64,000 nucleotides of DNA from CAWCTB01 sp963798275 (lineage in GTDB: Bacteria > Acidobacteriota > Terriglobia > Terriglobales > Acidobacteriaceae), in assembly GCA_963798275.1 (NCBI GenBank), contig CAWCTB010000053.1, positions 65,219 to 129,218 of the forward strand, given 5' to 3'. Under the pieces are notes generated by a model. It did not search any database. It saw only the letters and a list, made by a program, of their open reading frames with translations, and was not told the DNA's origin. This document shows positions 35,961-45,711 of this stretch, in pieces. The position numbers and the translations under genes are program-made. Position 1 is the first letter of the stretch. Each line of letters begins with the position of its first letter.

Positions 35961-36512
35961 TCAAGCTTCGCCGGCATCCGGAATGTAGTCGAGCGGGCTC
36001 ATGGCCGGCGCTCTGGATTCTCCAGGCTCGGAGCCGTTGGACGGCGTGCCGTTCATCTTTCTTCCCGCGGCAATTCTCCAGGTAGCTTCCACGAAGCCAT
36101 TTCGTTGTTGCAGCGAGTCGCAACTTTCGCGAACCGCCTTGCGCATCGAATCGCCCCACTGCGCGCCATGTTCTTCGGCCACATACGACCCTTGCATCGG
36201 TTCCAGATCGACGAACGAAGGCTTGCCCACCAGGAAGGCGACGATCTGCAGCGGGTTGTCTTTCCTGATTTCCTCGCGAAACGCCATGCAGCCGCGGTGG
36301 TCGGTGCGAATGTCCAGCAGCACCATGTCGTAGCGGTCACGGTGCCAGATCGAGCTCGCCTCCGTCAGGTCGCTGGCGCCGATCACTTCCACTCCGTGCA
36401 GCGCCATGATTTTCTTACGCAGGGCCCGTCTCTCCGCGTTGGTGTCCATCAGCAGGATGCTGATTTTTTCCCCCGGCGTTTTGTGTCCATTGTTGTGGTG
36501 TCCCAGATTCAT
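35961..36512 (-). CDS. Response-regulator receiver-like protein, degenerate
   Basis: 183 residues from the ATG at 36512. CheY-like receiver: KISILLMDTNAERRALRKKIMALHGVEVIGASDLTEASSIWHRDRYDMVLLDIRTDHRGCMAFREEIRKDNPLQIVAFLVGKPSF. The phosphoacceptor Asp (LLDIR) and the Lys (GKP) are present. Strand 1 has only one acidic residue (MDTN), and the conserved Thr/Ser after strand 4 is replaced (QIVAFLVG), so phosphorylation-driven switching is doubtful. The C-terminal 80 residues have no recognisable output domain and end in a Pro/Ser-rich tail. No partner kinase is seen in the window. Confidence 0.65.
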   Translation of the reverse strand: MNLGHHNNGHKTPGEKISILLMDTNAERRALRKKIMALHGVEVIGASDLTEASSIWHRDRYDMVLLDIRTDHRGCMAFREEIRKDNPLQIVAFLVGKPSFVDLEPMQGSYVAEEHGAQWGDSMRKAVRESCDSLQQRNGFVEATWRIAAGRKMNGTPSNGSEPGESRAPAMSPLDYIPDAGEA

Positions 36513-37359
36513 TTCAGTTGACCTCGGTGACGAAGCGGCCGGCTGCCGGCAAACTTTTATTCGAAACAACTAGAAGAAACAGCGACAGGGCGGTGGCGAA
36601 CCTGGGTGAGGGGAATTGAAAAGTGCGCCTTCTTGGTGGCTCGGAAGAAAGCGGAAGCGTCCATCTCGCGCGCCGCAAGATACTTCTAGTATACGCGCTT
36701 TTGCGAAACGCCATTCGGACGCGAGCCGGGATGTATCCGGCCCCGCATGGGTGAGGCCGACTGATGCGTGCCCCGTGCCGGTCAGGTTGTTCCGTCAGCC
36801 CAGCGCTTGAAATGGGAGACACACATGTGTCGAGTCGCTAGTAGCTGTGGAATCGAGCATCGTCGCGCTCGCAGCACAGGCCAATATCGCAATCGAGAGC
36901 AATGCCTAAAGTGTCTCCATGATAATCCTCCGCTACGTACATCCGAGTTCGCGAATGGGTGGAGGGGAATTATTGCCTTAAGTGCTCGCGATGTCAGCGG
37001 AATTCTAGTTATTTACCTGATCTTCACGGCACCGAGGTTTGCCCCGGCAAGCCGTCGCGCTTCGGGAAAAACGGCAACGCATTTTCGAGAATACGTAAGA
37101 GCCGAAGGGGAAGGCGGCAGAATCCGATGCGTGGTCTGCCGCGCCACTAATATTGTCCGTCATTCTAGTAACAACGCGGTACACTATCCTAAATCAGCGA
37201 TTCTGTACGGTTTCCATTGGCGTGGCAGGGCGGAGTGATAGCCGTTCCCACAAAGTCGTATGGACTGGGCTTTGAGCATCAATAACATGCGTTAGTGCGG
37301 CGCTCCCGGCAGGGAGAATATAAGCGGTAAATACTTGTCACCGACAGTTTTCAGGGGAA
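36513..37359. other. 847-bp region without convincing genes, upstream of the UDP-sugar dehydrogenase
   Basis: Open frames here (for example 36768-37238, plus strand) lack ribosome binding sites, domains and codon bias. AT content rises towards 37000-37300. The long leader before the dehydrogenase (AAGTCGTATGGACTGGGC...) may contain its promoter; nothing more specific can be supported. Confidence 0.45.
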
Positions 37360-38760
37360 ATGGCAGTGCGAATTTCGATTCTAGGTTGCGGCTACGTCGG
37401 ACTCGTGACCGGAGCGTGTCTGGCCGAGATTGGTCACGAAGTTGTGTGTACGGACAATGATGCGTCCAAGATCCAGACCCTGAACCAGGGAAGCCTGCCG
37501 ATCTACGAACCGGGGCTGGACGGTATCGTGGCCCGCAATGTGCAGGGGCAGCGCCTGTCGTTTACCAATGACCTCGGCGCAGCCATCCGCTTTGGCGATG
37601 CCATCTTTATTTGTGTTGGAACGCCTCCTCTGCCGAACGGCGACGCCGACCTGAGCGCGATCGACAGCGCGGCCCGAACCATCGTGGCCGAATCGCGCAG
37701 CTCGAAGCTGGTGGTGGAAAAAAGTACCGTGCCCACCCGGACGGGTCAGAAGCTGAAGCGGGCGCTCGCCATTTACGCCCGCAACGCAGGTTCGCAATAT
37801 TCGTTTTCCGTGGCTTCCAACCCCGAGTTTCTTCGCGAAGGGACCGCCGCATTCGACTTCCTGCACCCAGACCGCATCATCGTCGGCGTGGAGGACAAAG
37901 CCACGGAAAAGCAATTACGCGAGATTTATGGTCCCATCGTTGAACAAAGTTTCCTGTGCCCGGTGCATGCGGGAGCGTGCCCAGCGAGGTCTGCTCCCGT
38001 ATTCCTCGTTACCAGCATCAACAGTGCGGAATTGATCAAGCACGCCTGTAATACCTTCCTGGCGGTCAAGATTTCCTACGCCAACCTGATCGCCGACGTT
38101 TGCGAAGCGACGGACGGGGACGTCGAGCAGGTGATCCAGGCGATGGGACTGGATCCGCGCATCGGGCCTTCATTTTTGCGGCCGGGGCTGGGATTCGGTG
38201 GCTTCTGCCTGCCCAAAGATATTCAGGCGTTCATCAAAGTCGGGGAACGGGCGGGCGTTGACGTGTCGCTGCTGCGCGCGGTGGAGGCCGTGAACCAGCG
38301 CCGGGTCGAGCAATTTCTGCAGAAAGCACATCAGGCGCTATGGATCGTGAAGCACAAGCGAATTGGCGTGCTGGGGTTGGCGTTCAAGCCGGAGACCGAC
38401 GACATTCGCTTTGCGCCGGCGTTGGAATTGATCCGCCGATTGCTGGAAGAGAAGGCTGAAATTCAGGCCTATGACCCGCAAGCGATGGACAAAGCGAAAG
38501 CGGAGCTGCCGGCGGTCACCTATTGTGAATCAGCCTACGCCGTCGCCACCGGCGCCGAAGCGCTGGTGATTGCCACCGAATGGCCTGAGTTTAAGGAGCT
38601 GGACTGGCGCCGCGTGAAGACCCTGATGGCGCGGCCTCTGGTCCTCGATGGACGTAACTTGCTAAACTCAGAAACAATGAACGAGTTGGGCTTCGAGTAC
38701 CATTGCATCGGCAAGGCGGCCGCGGACGTGCCGCAGCAGCCGCTCTCCCAGCCGGTGTAG
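37360..38760 (+). CDS. ugd: UDP-glucose/GDP-mannose 6-dehydrogenase family
   Basis: 466 residues. Oxidises a nucleotide sugar to its uronate using two NAD+, supplying acidic sugars for capsule, exopolysaccharide or LPS. N-terminal Rossmann ISILGCGYVGLVTGACLAEIGHEVVCTDND; substrate and catalytic segments FICVGTPPLPNGDADLS, VEKSTVPTRTGQ, SNPEFLREGTAAFDFLHPDRIIVG and the nucleophile Cys in LGFGGFCLPKDIQAF. C-terminal NAD-like domain GVLGLAFKPETDDIRFAPALELIRRLLEE. An insertion (FLCPVHAGACPARSAPVFLVTS) sits before NSAELIKHACNTFLAVKISYAN, slightly unusual. UDP-glucose is the likely substrate but GDP-mannose cannot be excluded. Frame intact; no other polysaccharide genes adjoin it. Confidence 0.9.
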   Translation: MAVRISILGCGYVGLVTGACLAEIGHEVVCTDNDASKIQTLNQGSLPIYEPGLDGIVARNVQGQRLSFTNDLGAAIRFGDAIFICVGTPPLPNGDADLSAIDSAARTIVAESRSSKLVVEKSTVPTRTGQKLKRALAIYARNAGSQYSFSVASNPEFLREGTAAFDFLHPDRIIVGVEDKATEKQLREIYGPIVEQSFLCPVHAGACPARSAPVFLVTSINSAELIKHACNTFLAVKISYANLIADVCEATDGDVEQVIQAMGLDPRIGPSFLRPGLGFGGFCLPKDIQAFIKVGERAGVDVSLLRAVEAVNQRRVEQFLQKAHQALWIVKHKRIGVLGLAFKPETDDIRFAPALELIRRLLEEKAEIQAYDPQAMDKAKAELPAVTYCESAYAVATGAEALVIATEWPEFKELDWRRVKTLMARPLVLDGRNLLNSETMNELGFEYHCIGKAAADVPQQPLSQPV

Positions 38761-38974
38761 CCGCCGGAATTGAAGCTGGTACAAAACGCCGGGTTTGCCA
38801 TTTCCTTCGTCACGCCTTGGGCAGCCGAATTCGGTGCAGCCCCATCGATTACATTCTGCGTACCCCACGCGGAGACGCGGCCGATTTACGCGAATCCGTT
38901 AGAGCATCTGTCGTCCGCGAGATGTTACAGGTTACAATGCACGGCACGAACCTCGACACTCCGGGAGTTACGCC

Positions 38975-39229
38975 ATGGAATCTGAACTGATGAGCCTGGA
39001 TGATGAAGACATGCGGCAGCGATTGCACGCCACCAAGCACAAGGTGCGCGAGGCGGTGCGTCAGGCCCTGAGCGAAGGCGGGATACACGAGTACGAGGTG
39101 AAGTCAGTTACTGTCTTCGTGAAGCACTTGCCTCTGCAATGTCCCGCGGGACAAGAACCGGTCTGGGAGGCAGTGCCTAAACCTGACGGAACCGTGGTCT
39201 ACGAGTGGGTATGCAAGAAGTCTGGCTGA
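38975..39229 (+). CDS. Small conserved hypothetical protein
   Basis: 84 residues: MESELMSLDDEDMRQRLHATKHKVREAVRQALSEGGIHEYEVKSVTVFVKHLPLQCPAGQEPVWEAVPKPDGTVVYEWVCKKSG. The N-terminal half is an amphipathic helix and the C-terminal half a short beta-rich module with CPAGQEPVWE...YEWVC that may pair its two cysteines. It overlaps the next gene by 25 bp (ATG at 39205), so the two are translationally coupled and likely act together. Function unknown. Confidence 0.6.
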   Translation: MESELMSLDDEDMRQRLHATKHKVREAVRQALSEGGIHEYEVKSVTVFVKHLPLQCPAGQEPVWEAVPKPDGTVVYEWVCKKSG

Positions 39230-41666
39230 CGAAGTTGGGACAGTTCGCTGCGACGAACTGGCGCGACCTGGTGATTCTGGCCGCCATCGCCGCGGTATTG
39301 CTGTTTCTGTACTACCTCTGGCGGCGAGGCTACATACCGCGAGACACCACCGGTAATGGCATCGTCATTGGGCAGGCCAAGGCCTTCGACAATCGCGCGC
39401 TGTCGCTGCGCATCGAGCGGCTGAACGCCGGCCTCGAAACCCTCAAAGTCGTCAATCAAAACGTCACCGAAAGCCTGCCCAACTATCAGGGGCAATCCTC
39501 AAGTGAGACCAGCCTGGCCGTGAAGCTGGCGGCCAAGGTCGCCGCGGCCAGCGGTGACGGCGGTGGCGACAAGGAGAAGAAGGACGGCGACGACGGAAAG
39601 ACGGGAACCTCCGACGCGCCCCGTTCCGACTTCAAGCCTCCTATCGGGCTGGCGGCGGGGGATGTGCTCAACAACCAGCTCAACCTGGCGTCGCAAATCG
39701 TCAACCTGCAAACCTTGTACGAGCGCTCGCTGTCGGACCGCATGATCGATAACCAATCGCGGCTGCAAACCGTGCTTGGCTTCCAGGTTTCCATCACGCC
39801 GCCTGCCCGCTATGAAGACTGCGTTGCGGTGACCGAAGTGGCGGTTCGCATGCGGCCGGTAGCGGGCGCTGCAGCTCCCGCTTTGCCGGTTTCCCTCGTC
39901 GCTCTCATGCCCCAGGAAAAGACTTACAACGCCCAGACCGTCAGCAGCAGCGAGCGCTCAATTGAAGGCTCGGCAGTGGCCCGCGTTCTGACGCTGGGAA
40001 TCGGCAGCGGGAAAAAATCTCAACAGCTCTTCGTCCATCGCGACTCCGACACCATCGCCTTCGAGCGCAGCCCGCAAGCCGCGCCGGCCCTTTTCGAGAA
40101 TGATCGCAGCGACATCGTGTTTGGTTGGGAGTTCCGGCCGGTATTGGGACGCCGTACCGTTTCGCCTGGAGTGCGGCAGATGCTGGCCGTAATCGCCGTA
40201 CCGAAAGCAGACCGATGAACCAGCGGATGAGTCGGTGCTCGAGGTGAGAACGCGGTCGTACTGGCGACGCTACGATCGCAAGCGCCAGACTACCGCTCCC
40301 AGGTCGGGCTGGCTGCCGTGGGAGATCAACACCTCTGGAACCATCACCTCCGAAACGCAAGAACTGAGAATTCCTAACACGGCGCAGATCCAGTCCGCTC
40401 TGGCGCCCCAGGTCACCGGCATCAAGTGGGTGAACTCGGGGGGCGACCGCGCCACCGTGATTGTGAACGGATGCAACTTCTTCTCCGGCACCAAGGTCGT
40501 GATCGGCGGCGTGGTTCACCGGGAAGAGGACCAGAACCTCACTTTGAAATCCGATCAGGCGCTGGAGTTCGAGACTCCGATCGCGTCGCTGGCCAACGCC
40601 GATGCGGTTCTAAGCGGCCGCTTCGGACCATCGTTCCAGCTCAAAATGCCGCCAGCACAAACTGCCCGTGACCAGCCTGTGGATCACCCGCGCCAACATC
40701 CGGCTGAGCCGCCAGATGAAGGCCTATCGAATAAGCATCGATGTCAATGGGCTGGATCCCGACGGCAACAATAAGAATTTAACGGTTGAGCATCTGGCCA
40801 AGCTTCCCGAGCCGATCTTGTTCATCGCGCAAGAACCAGTGGCGATGCCCTACGACTATTACGACCGTTCGCCGCAGGCGGTGGGCGATCAGGCCTCGGC
40901 ATCCGCAACCGCGAATCAGGCATCGGCATCCGCAACCGCGAATTACGTCCGGGTCGAGGCATGGATTTCGGCGAAGGCTCCGCCCAGGAATCCCTCGGTA
41001 TCGTTTCGCGTTCCGTTCTGCGGCTTCGATTACCAGTCGTCCATGCCGCTGAGCTTCTCGGAGCCAACCGTCGACCGCCTGGGCGCAAGCGGTAACGACT
41101 CGGTGTTTCGGATCGCATATCCGTTGGGCTTCGAGCGTCCCATGAGCGTGGAATTGGACATGTTGTATGTCGAAGGGACCCCACAACTCCAGAGAATTAC
41201 CAACCTCAACTCCGCTTCCGGTCAGAACACGGAACTGATCCTGAGAATACCGACAGACACGATTGCGAAGTACCAGTACATGCTGCTGCGGCAGGCATCG
41301 AACGACCCGAGCCAGGGTTCGTCCGATACCTATCTGCTGAAGATTCCGCAGGAAGAGAAGCCGCAACCGAAAGCTACGATCGATAGCAGCGGCAAGCCGC
41401 CCCAGGTCACGAAGGACGCCCGCGGTCCATTGGAATGGACAGGGACGGCGCTGGACCAGATCGCGGATGTAACGTTGACGCTGCCTGCTCCAGCCGGGCA
41501 AACGGCGTCGGCGGTTTCACAACCTTTTACGGTGTATGGCGGCGGCACAAAACTCGAGGTTTACCTGACGCCGAAGACGACGGAAACGGAGGGCAAGCTG
41601 AGCCTGGTGTGCACGACCGCCACCAGCGAAACGCTGACCCTGCCGTTCTTTGTAGTAGCCAGCTAA
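39205..41666 (+). CDS. Large membrane-anchored extracytoplasmic protein with IPT/TIG-like region (frame broken twice)
   Basis: About 819 residues after repair of two single extra C bases (near 40216 and 40662). Residues about 16-40 are a membrane anchor (DLVILAAIAAVLLFLYYLWRRGY). The rest appears exported: a coiled, K/D/G-rich linker (GDGGGDKEKKDGDDGKTG), a helical part (LNNQLNLASQIVNLQTLYERSLSDRMIDNQSRLQTVLGFQVSI) and beta-sandwich segments. One of these resembles an IPT/TIG fold (QVTGIKWVNSGGDRATVIVNGCNFFSGTKVVIGG). A perfect 10-residue duplication QASASATAN-QASASATAN (30-bp tandem repeat, 40891-40950) lies in the middle. No enzymatic motif is seen. Coupled to the 84-residue protein upstream. 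Function unknown; cell-surface or envelope structure is inferred. Confidence 0.6.
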
Positions 41667-41711
41667 CAAGAATACGTCGACAGTCGCTCGTCTTAATCGC
41701 GCGAACCTAGA

Positions 41712-42401
41712 TCACTGTGAAGTAGCGGACACGGGGGCGAGGGCCGGAGTTACCGGTTGCTGCTCCAGCATAAAAAATAGCCCGCCGGGCAGCTTCAGGT
41801 TTTCCTTCTTCGACAGCAGAAAGATCAAGCCGTTTTGGGCGCGGAAAACCTTCACGTCCTCGAGTTGGCGGTCGATCACGACGAGATTGTCCTGTCCCAC
41901 AGTGCTGGTGTCGTGCGGCGGCCGGGCCAGAGCCGATCGCGCATTCGGCCCATTCGGATCGTAAAGGGGGCCAGGATCGCCACGGTGGCGATTGGTGAGC
42001 AGCCGGGGCAGAGCCGGGTCGGACGAAGCGCTGGGCTGATCGTTCCCGTTGATGAGGGACACGATGAAGGCGTGCAGCGGAAGACTGTGGTTTTTCCATT
42101 CTGCGTTGTCGACCAGCACCACCAGCCATGACGGTTTGTCCGCCTGGCGCGAAGCTGCTCCCAGCACTCGCCCGTGCAGCTTGGTGTCGATGGGCATGAT
42201 CACACCTTTGCCAATCAGCACCGGTTCCACTGTTTTGAACTCGACCTTGTCGCCGACGTGGGTCTTGTCGGTGCGGATCGTCTTGCTCAGTTGCGCCGGA
42301 ATGGTCATATGGGCAGGGACGTCCGGCAGGGGAGAAGCCGCTTCTTCCGCTACTGCAGAAAGGGCGAGAAAGGCTAGGACGGGCAACCAGGAACTTCGCA
42401 T
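41712..42401 (-). CDS. Secreted hypothetical protein (beta-rich, acidobacterial type)
   Basis: 229 residues from the ATG at 42401. Signal peptide MRSSWLPVLAFLALSAVAEEA. The mature part PAQLSKTIRTDKTHVGDKVEFKTVEPVLIGKGVIMPIDTKLHGRVLGAASRQADKPSWLVVLVDNAEWKNHSLPLHAFIVSLI is a recurrent acidobacterial pattern (VGD.VE..T......G..IP.GT.L.G.V) resembling conjugation-protein/TrbI-like beta domains used to wrap a lumen-facing surface. The function is not established. Convergent with the large anchored protein, with a 45-bp gap. Confidence 0.65.
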   Translation of the reverse strand: MRSSWLPVLAFLALSAVAEEAASPLPDVPAHMTIPAQLSKTIRTDKTHVGDKVEFKTVEPVLIGKGVIMPIDTKLHGRVLGAASRQADKPSWLVVLVDNAEWKNHSLPLHAFIVSLINGNDQPSASSDPALPRLLTNRHRGDPGPLYDPNGPNARSALARPPHDTSTVGQDNLVVIDRQLEDVKVFRAQNGLIFLLSKKENLKLPGGLFFMLEQQPVTPALAPVSATSQ

Positions 42402-42552
42402 ACTGCACCCCAAATCGCTGGCCAGTTGCAGATAGCGTAGTGCTACGAGAGCGGGGTGTAAAGCGGAAAAAGAGAGAAGAAGAGGCGGAGCGGGTTTGCT
42501 TTCGTCTGAGCTTAAAATGAGTGGCTTCCTGCAATCCGGAAACGGGAGGAAC

Positions 42553-43627
42553 ATGCGGCGAGCGATTGCGCTCTTATGGTTTGCGATGACGAGTTCCACG
42601 CTGTGGGCTGCACCGCACCTCTCCTTCTTCTGCGAACTGCCAGCCGCGGAATTCAAGGCGCTGTTGGACCATCGTGACGTCCTCGCGCAATTGAAGGAAA
42701 TGCAAGCATCGGTGCGAGTCGGGCTGCATGATTTTTCTCCGCTTCGCGCCGAGACCATCCGGAAATTAAACCGGGAGGGGATTCCGGTGGCTGCGTGGCT
42801 GCTTCTGCCCGAGCCGGACGGATACTGGTTCAGCCTGAATAACGGCAATAAGGCGGCAGCGCGTTATGCCGAGTTTCAGAAATGGAGCAGAGACAATCAT
42901 CTGGTATGGGAAGCGGTGGGTCTCGATCTGGAGCCAGATATCAATGATCTGCAGATGATGAAGGACCACACCGCAAAGCTGGCGGGGCGAATGTACACGC
43001 GCTTGTTTGCGAATGATGCGTATGCCTCTGGGCAGAAGGAATACGCTGCCGTGCTGTCGGCCATGCACGGCGACGGATACACGGTGGAAAGCTACGTCCT
43101 GCCGGTTGTGCTGGATGATCGCGCGGCGAAAACATCGTCCATCCAGAAGGCGGTGGGCGTTCTCGATCTCAGGACCGACAGGGAAGTGCCCATGCTGTAC
43201 TCATCGTTCAATTCGCCGGCCGCGATCGTCGTGTATCACGAGGCGAGCAAGCCCATCGCGATCGGCAGCACGGGCGGCGGAGTGGCGATCGGCGGAGAAG
43301 AGGCGCGATTCGCTGACATGGGACGAATTCTCGCGCGACTTGCTCCTGGCATCGAGTCTGACCGATGAGATCTACATCTTCAGCTTAGAGGGCTGCGTGG
43401 CGAAGGGATGGCTGCCGCGCATCACGCACTTCGATTTCACGCAAACGCCGCCAGACCTGGGCGCAGCCGTCGGCGAGCAGAAGAAACTGCGCAGAGAAAT
43501 ACAGTTCGCAGCAGTGTTGCTGGAGCATCCGCTGCTATTGACGGTCGCTATGGTCGCGATTCCGGTTGGGGTGATGTGGGTGATGGTTCGGCTAGTGTGG
43601 CGGAAACGGTTTTCAGATTTGAAGTGA
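42553..43627 (+). CDS. Secreted TIM-barrel-like protein with C-terminal membrane anchor (frame broken once)
   Basis: The ATG at 42553 has a GGGAGG 3 bp upstream. Signal peptide RRAIALLWFAMTSSTLWAAP. The pattern VGLHDFSPLRAETIRKLNREGIPVAAWLLLPEPDGYWFSLNN...AVGLDLEPDINDLQMMKDHTAKLAG is that of (beta/alpha)8 glycoside-hydrolase-like proteins; the acidic DLEPD at a strand end could be catalytic. After a break near 43312 it continues LTWDEFSRDLLLASSLTDEIYIFSLEGCVAKGWLPRITHFDF and ends in a membrane helix LLLTVAMVAIPVGVMWVMVRLVW followed by RKRF, so the domain is tethered with its C-terminus inside. About 357 residues. Substrate unknown. Confidence 0.6.
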
Positions 43628-44309
43628 CGCCCGCCGACGACGTACGTACATGAATAAACGTTAACTTACTAGTTAGCCGTTCACCCAATTGGGGTACCCC
43701 CTCCCCTCTACCTATTCCTAAAATCTTGAAAAAATTAGTTCCGTTTTGGAATTGGTCGGCAAAATCTTGAGCCCGTATGAGTTATAGGCAAAATATTCCG
43801 GAATAAGGACTTAGCGGCCTCACTTGCACTTCTTATGGTGCATTTCGTACACAGAGGAGTACCTTGTTGATAATCCCTGTGCAAGGTCTCCTGGATTGTC
43901 AAAGAGCCGTTCTGCCGTTCCGGAGTTGCGGAGCGGGACAGGCACACCAATACGCTGTGCCCACATCCGGAACTTAACAGACAGCGGGCAAGGGCACAAG
44001 ATAACGAAAGTACATGTACTTTCGTAAGCTGCCAGCCAGCAACCGCCAATTGCCAGAGAACTTCCCGTCCCAAGCAAAGGCAGCTTGGATCGGCCACCCT
44101 CTAAACTAGTCTCTAGTCGCAGAAGTTCGCGTCACATGCAAGCAGTTGAGCGTGAATGGTTTAGCTCCTGCAGTGCGTTCGCGAATTAATGCAACTAGGT
44201 ACTAGTGTGGTGTTCCGCAATTTTGTGCCATAAGTCTAAACAGCGCAATGCGGAGAACGTCGTCACCTCAGCGGCTAAAGCCGCGTCTATGCATGCGCTT
44301 TTGCGGTAC
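43628..44309. repeat. Gene-free region with dispersed intergenic element (copy 2, inverted)
   Basis: On the minus strand this carries GAAAGTACATGTACTTTC (core of a 22-bp perfect palindrome at 44004-44025), then ATATTTTGCCTATAACTC, CTCAAGATTTTGCC and finally GGGGAGGGGGTACC (about 43691-43705), in the same order as copy 1 at 20600-20850. Also CAGCGGCTAAAGCCGCG (about 44269-44285), just before the IS5-like element. No gene found. Confidence 0.6.
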
Positions 44310-45636
44310 GGCTTCAGAGGCTGCTGAAAAAAGCGCTTACTGGTGTTGCAGCTTCTCGCCGTGGTCATTTTTTTCGAGTTGAGCGCCCCTTCGGCATCGC
44401 ATTTCTGCCTCTGCAGGAGCTGGTTACGCCCTGCAGAGACACTACTCCCTGCGCTTACTGCGCCGGAATTAGCTTTTGCAGCTTCACCAGGCGCACCAGG
44501 TTGTGGGCCGTCGCAGCAGACGAAACAGCCAGTCCACCCGCTCCACCCCCGGCAGCTTGATCTTGCGCATGATGCTGTCCCCCTTGCCCCAGCCAAACAC
44601 CATCTCCACCAGTTTGCGCTTCTTCTGGCTAATGGCGAACCCGGGATCGTTGCGTTCCGCCGTGCTCAGAAAGTTCGGCCAGTACGGCGAAGGCTTTTCG
44701 TATTCCGCCACGTGCGGTGCGATGTTGCGTTGCCGCAGCGCCTCGATAAACATTTGCTCCGGATATAACTTGTCGGCCCCCAGCGTGATCGGTTGCGGGC
44801 TCGCCGCCGTGCTCCCGGCTGCCCGCTTCATCTCGTCTAGCATGGCCAGGGCCGCCTCCCGCTCCGCCGTCGTGCTCGACTGCGTGGCGCAGGCCGCCAC
44901 CACCAACCCGTTGCCGGTTTTCCATGATCACGTGCCCCAGATAACTCGGCTTCGCCTCCCCCGCCGTGCTCTTCTTGTACAAGCGCGCTTCCGGGTCGGT
45001 CGTCGACTCGTGCGTGTCGCGCAGCAACTTCCTGCCCCGCGCTCCCGTGCCCTTCGCCGGCGGCGGATCCTTGGGCGCGAAACGGTTGCGATTCGCCCAG
45101 GCCTCCAGCAGCGTCCCATCCACCGTGAAGTGTTCTTCGCTCAGCAAATTCTGCGCCCGCGCCTGTTCCACCACCGCCAGCAGCAACCGTTGCGCCACCT
45201 CGCCTTGCAGCAAGCGGTCGCGATTCTTGCTGAACACCGTCGCATCCCACGCCGATTCGTCCATCCCCAGCCCAACAAACCAGCGGTACAGTAGGTTGAA
45301 ATCCACCTGCTCCATCAACTGCGCTCCCTGCGGATGGCGTACAGCGCCTGTAACAGTAGCGCCCGCAGCAGTTGCTCCGGGCGGGATCGAAGGCCGTCCC
45401 CGGCGGGCGTATAGCGCCTCAAAGTGCAACCACAGATCGGCCAAAGCCTGATCCACCATCTGCCGGATTGCACGCAACGGGTGCTCGGCGGGCACTCGCT
45501 GTTCTAGGTCGACATAGCTGAACATCGCAGGTTGCTGCTTCTCGTCTCCACGCATACTACTTACTTAACCTAGCTGCCTGTGGAAAGGCTCGTACCTCCT
45601 CAGGTACAGTCGCTTTTTTCAGCAGCCTCTAAAGCC
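44310..45636 (-). mobile_element. IS5/IS1182-like insertion sequence with 26-bp inverted repeats
   Basis: Terminal repeats at 44310-44335 and 45611-45636 are inverted copies differing at one of 26 positions; shared core AGGCTGCTGAAAAAAGCG. They enclose a single transposase gene on the minus strand. Total length 1327 bp, normal for this group. A target-site duplication is not obvious; the right flank is immediately a piece of another repeat. Confidence 0.8.
44455..45555 (-). pseudogene. IS5/IS1182-like transposase (frame broken several times)
   Basis: MRGDEKQQPAMFSYVDLEQRVPAEHPLRAIRQMVDQALADLWLHFEALYARRGRPSIPP, then the LLRALLLQALYAIRRER segment readable only in another frame. Next come LMEQVDFNLLYRWFVGLGMDESAWDATVFSKNRDRLL, SEEHFTVDGTLLEAWANRNRF (catalytic D of the first DDE strand) and, after a break near 44910, ITLGADKLYPEQMFIEALRQRNIAPHVA and RKLVEMVFGWGKGDSIMRKIKLPG (final E region). 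The C-terminus LVRLVKLQKLIPAQ again needs a shift near 44520. At least four frame changes occur. Whether they are errors or true decay cannot be decided here. The DDE residues are all present. Confidence 0.75.
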
Positions 45637-45672
45637 GCGGAGGGACCGTCCATTGACTTAATCAGACCTTCC
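45634..45672. repeat. 39-bp inverted copy of the CTGATTAAG element end
   Basis: Identical, in reverse orientation, to 30291-30329 (the left end of the element at 30295). It abuts the right inverted repeat of the IS5-like element, so the IS probably inserted into, or recombined with, a copy of the small element. Confidence 0.75.
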
Positions 45673-45711
45673 CTAGTGCCTTTGAATTGCACTCTCCTTG
45701 TCGCCGCTACA

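Noticed and set aside
36768..37238. 156-codon frame upstream of ugd
   Set aside because: No ribosome binding site, no domain, irregular composition.
44484..44906. Separate small gene at the 3' part of the IS5-like element
   Set aside because: It is the frame-shifted C-terminal half of the transposase.
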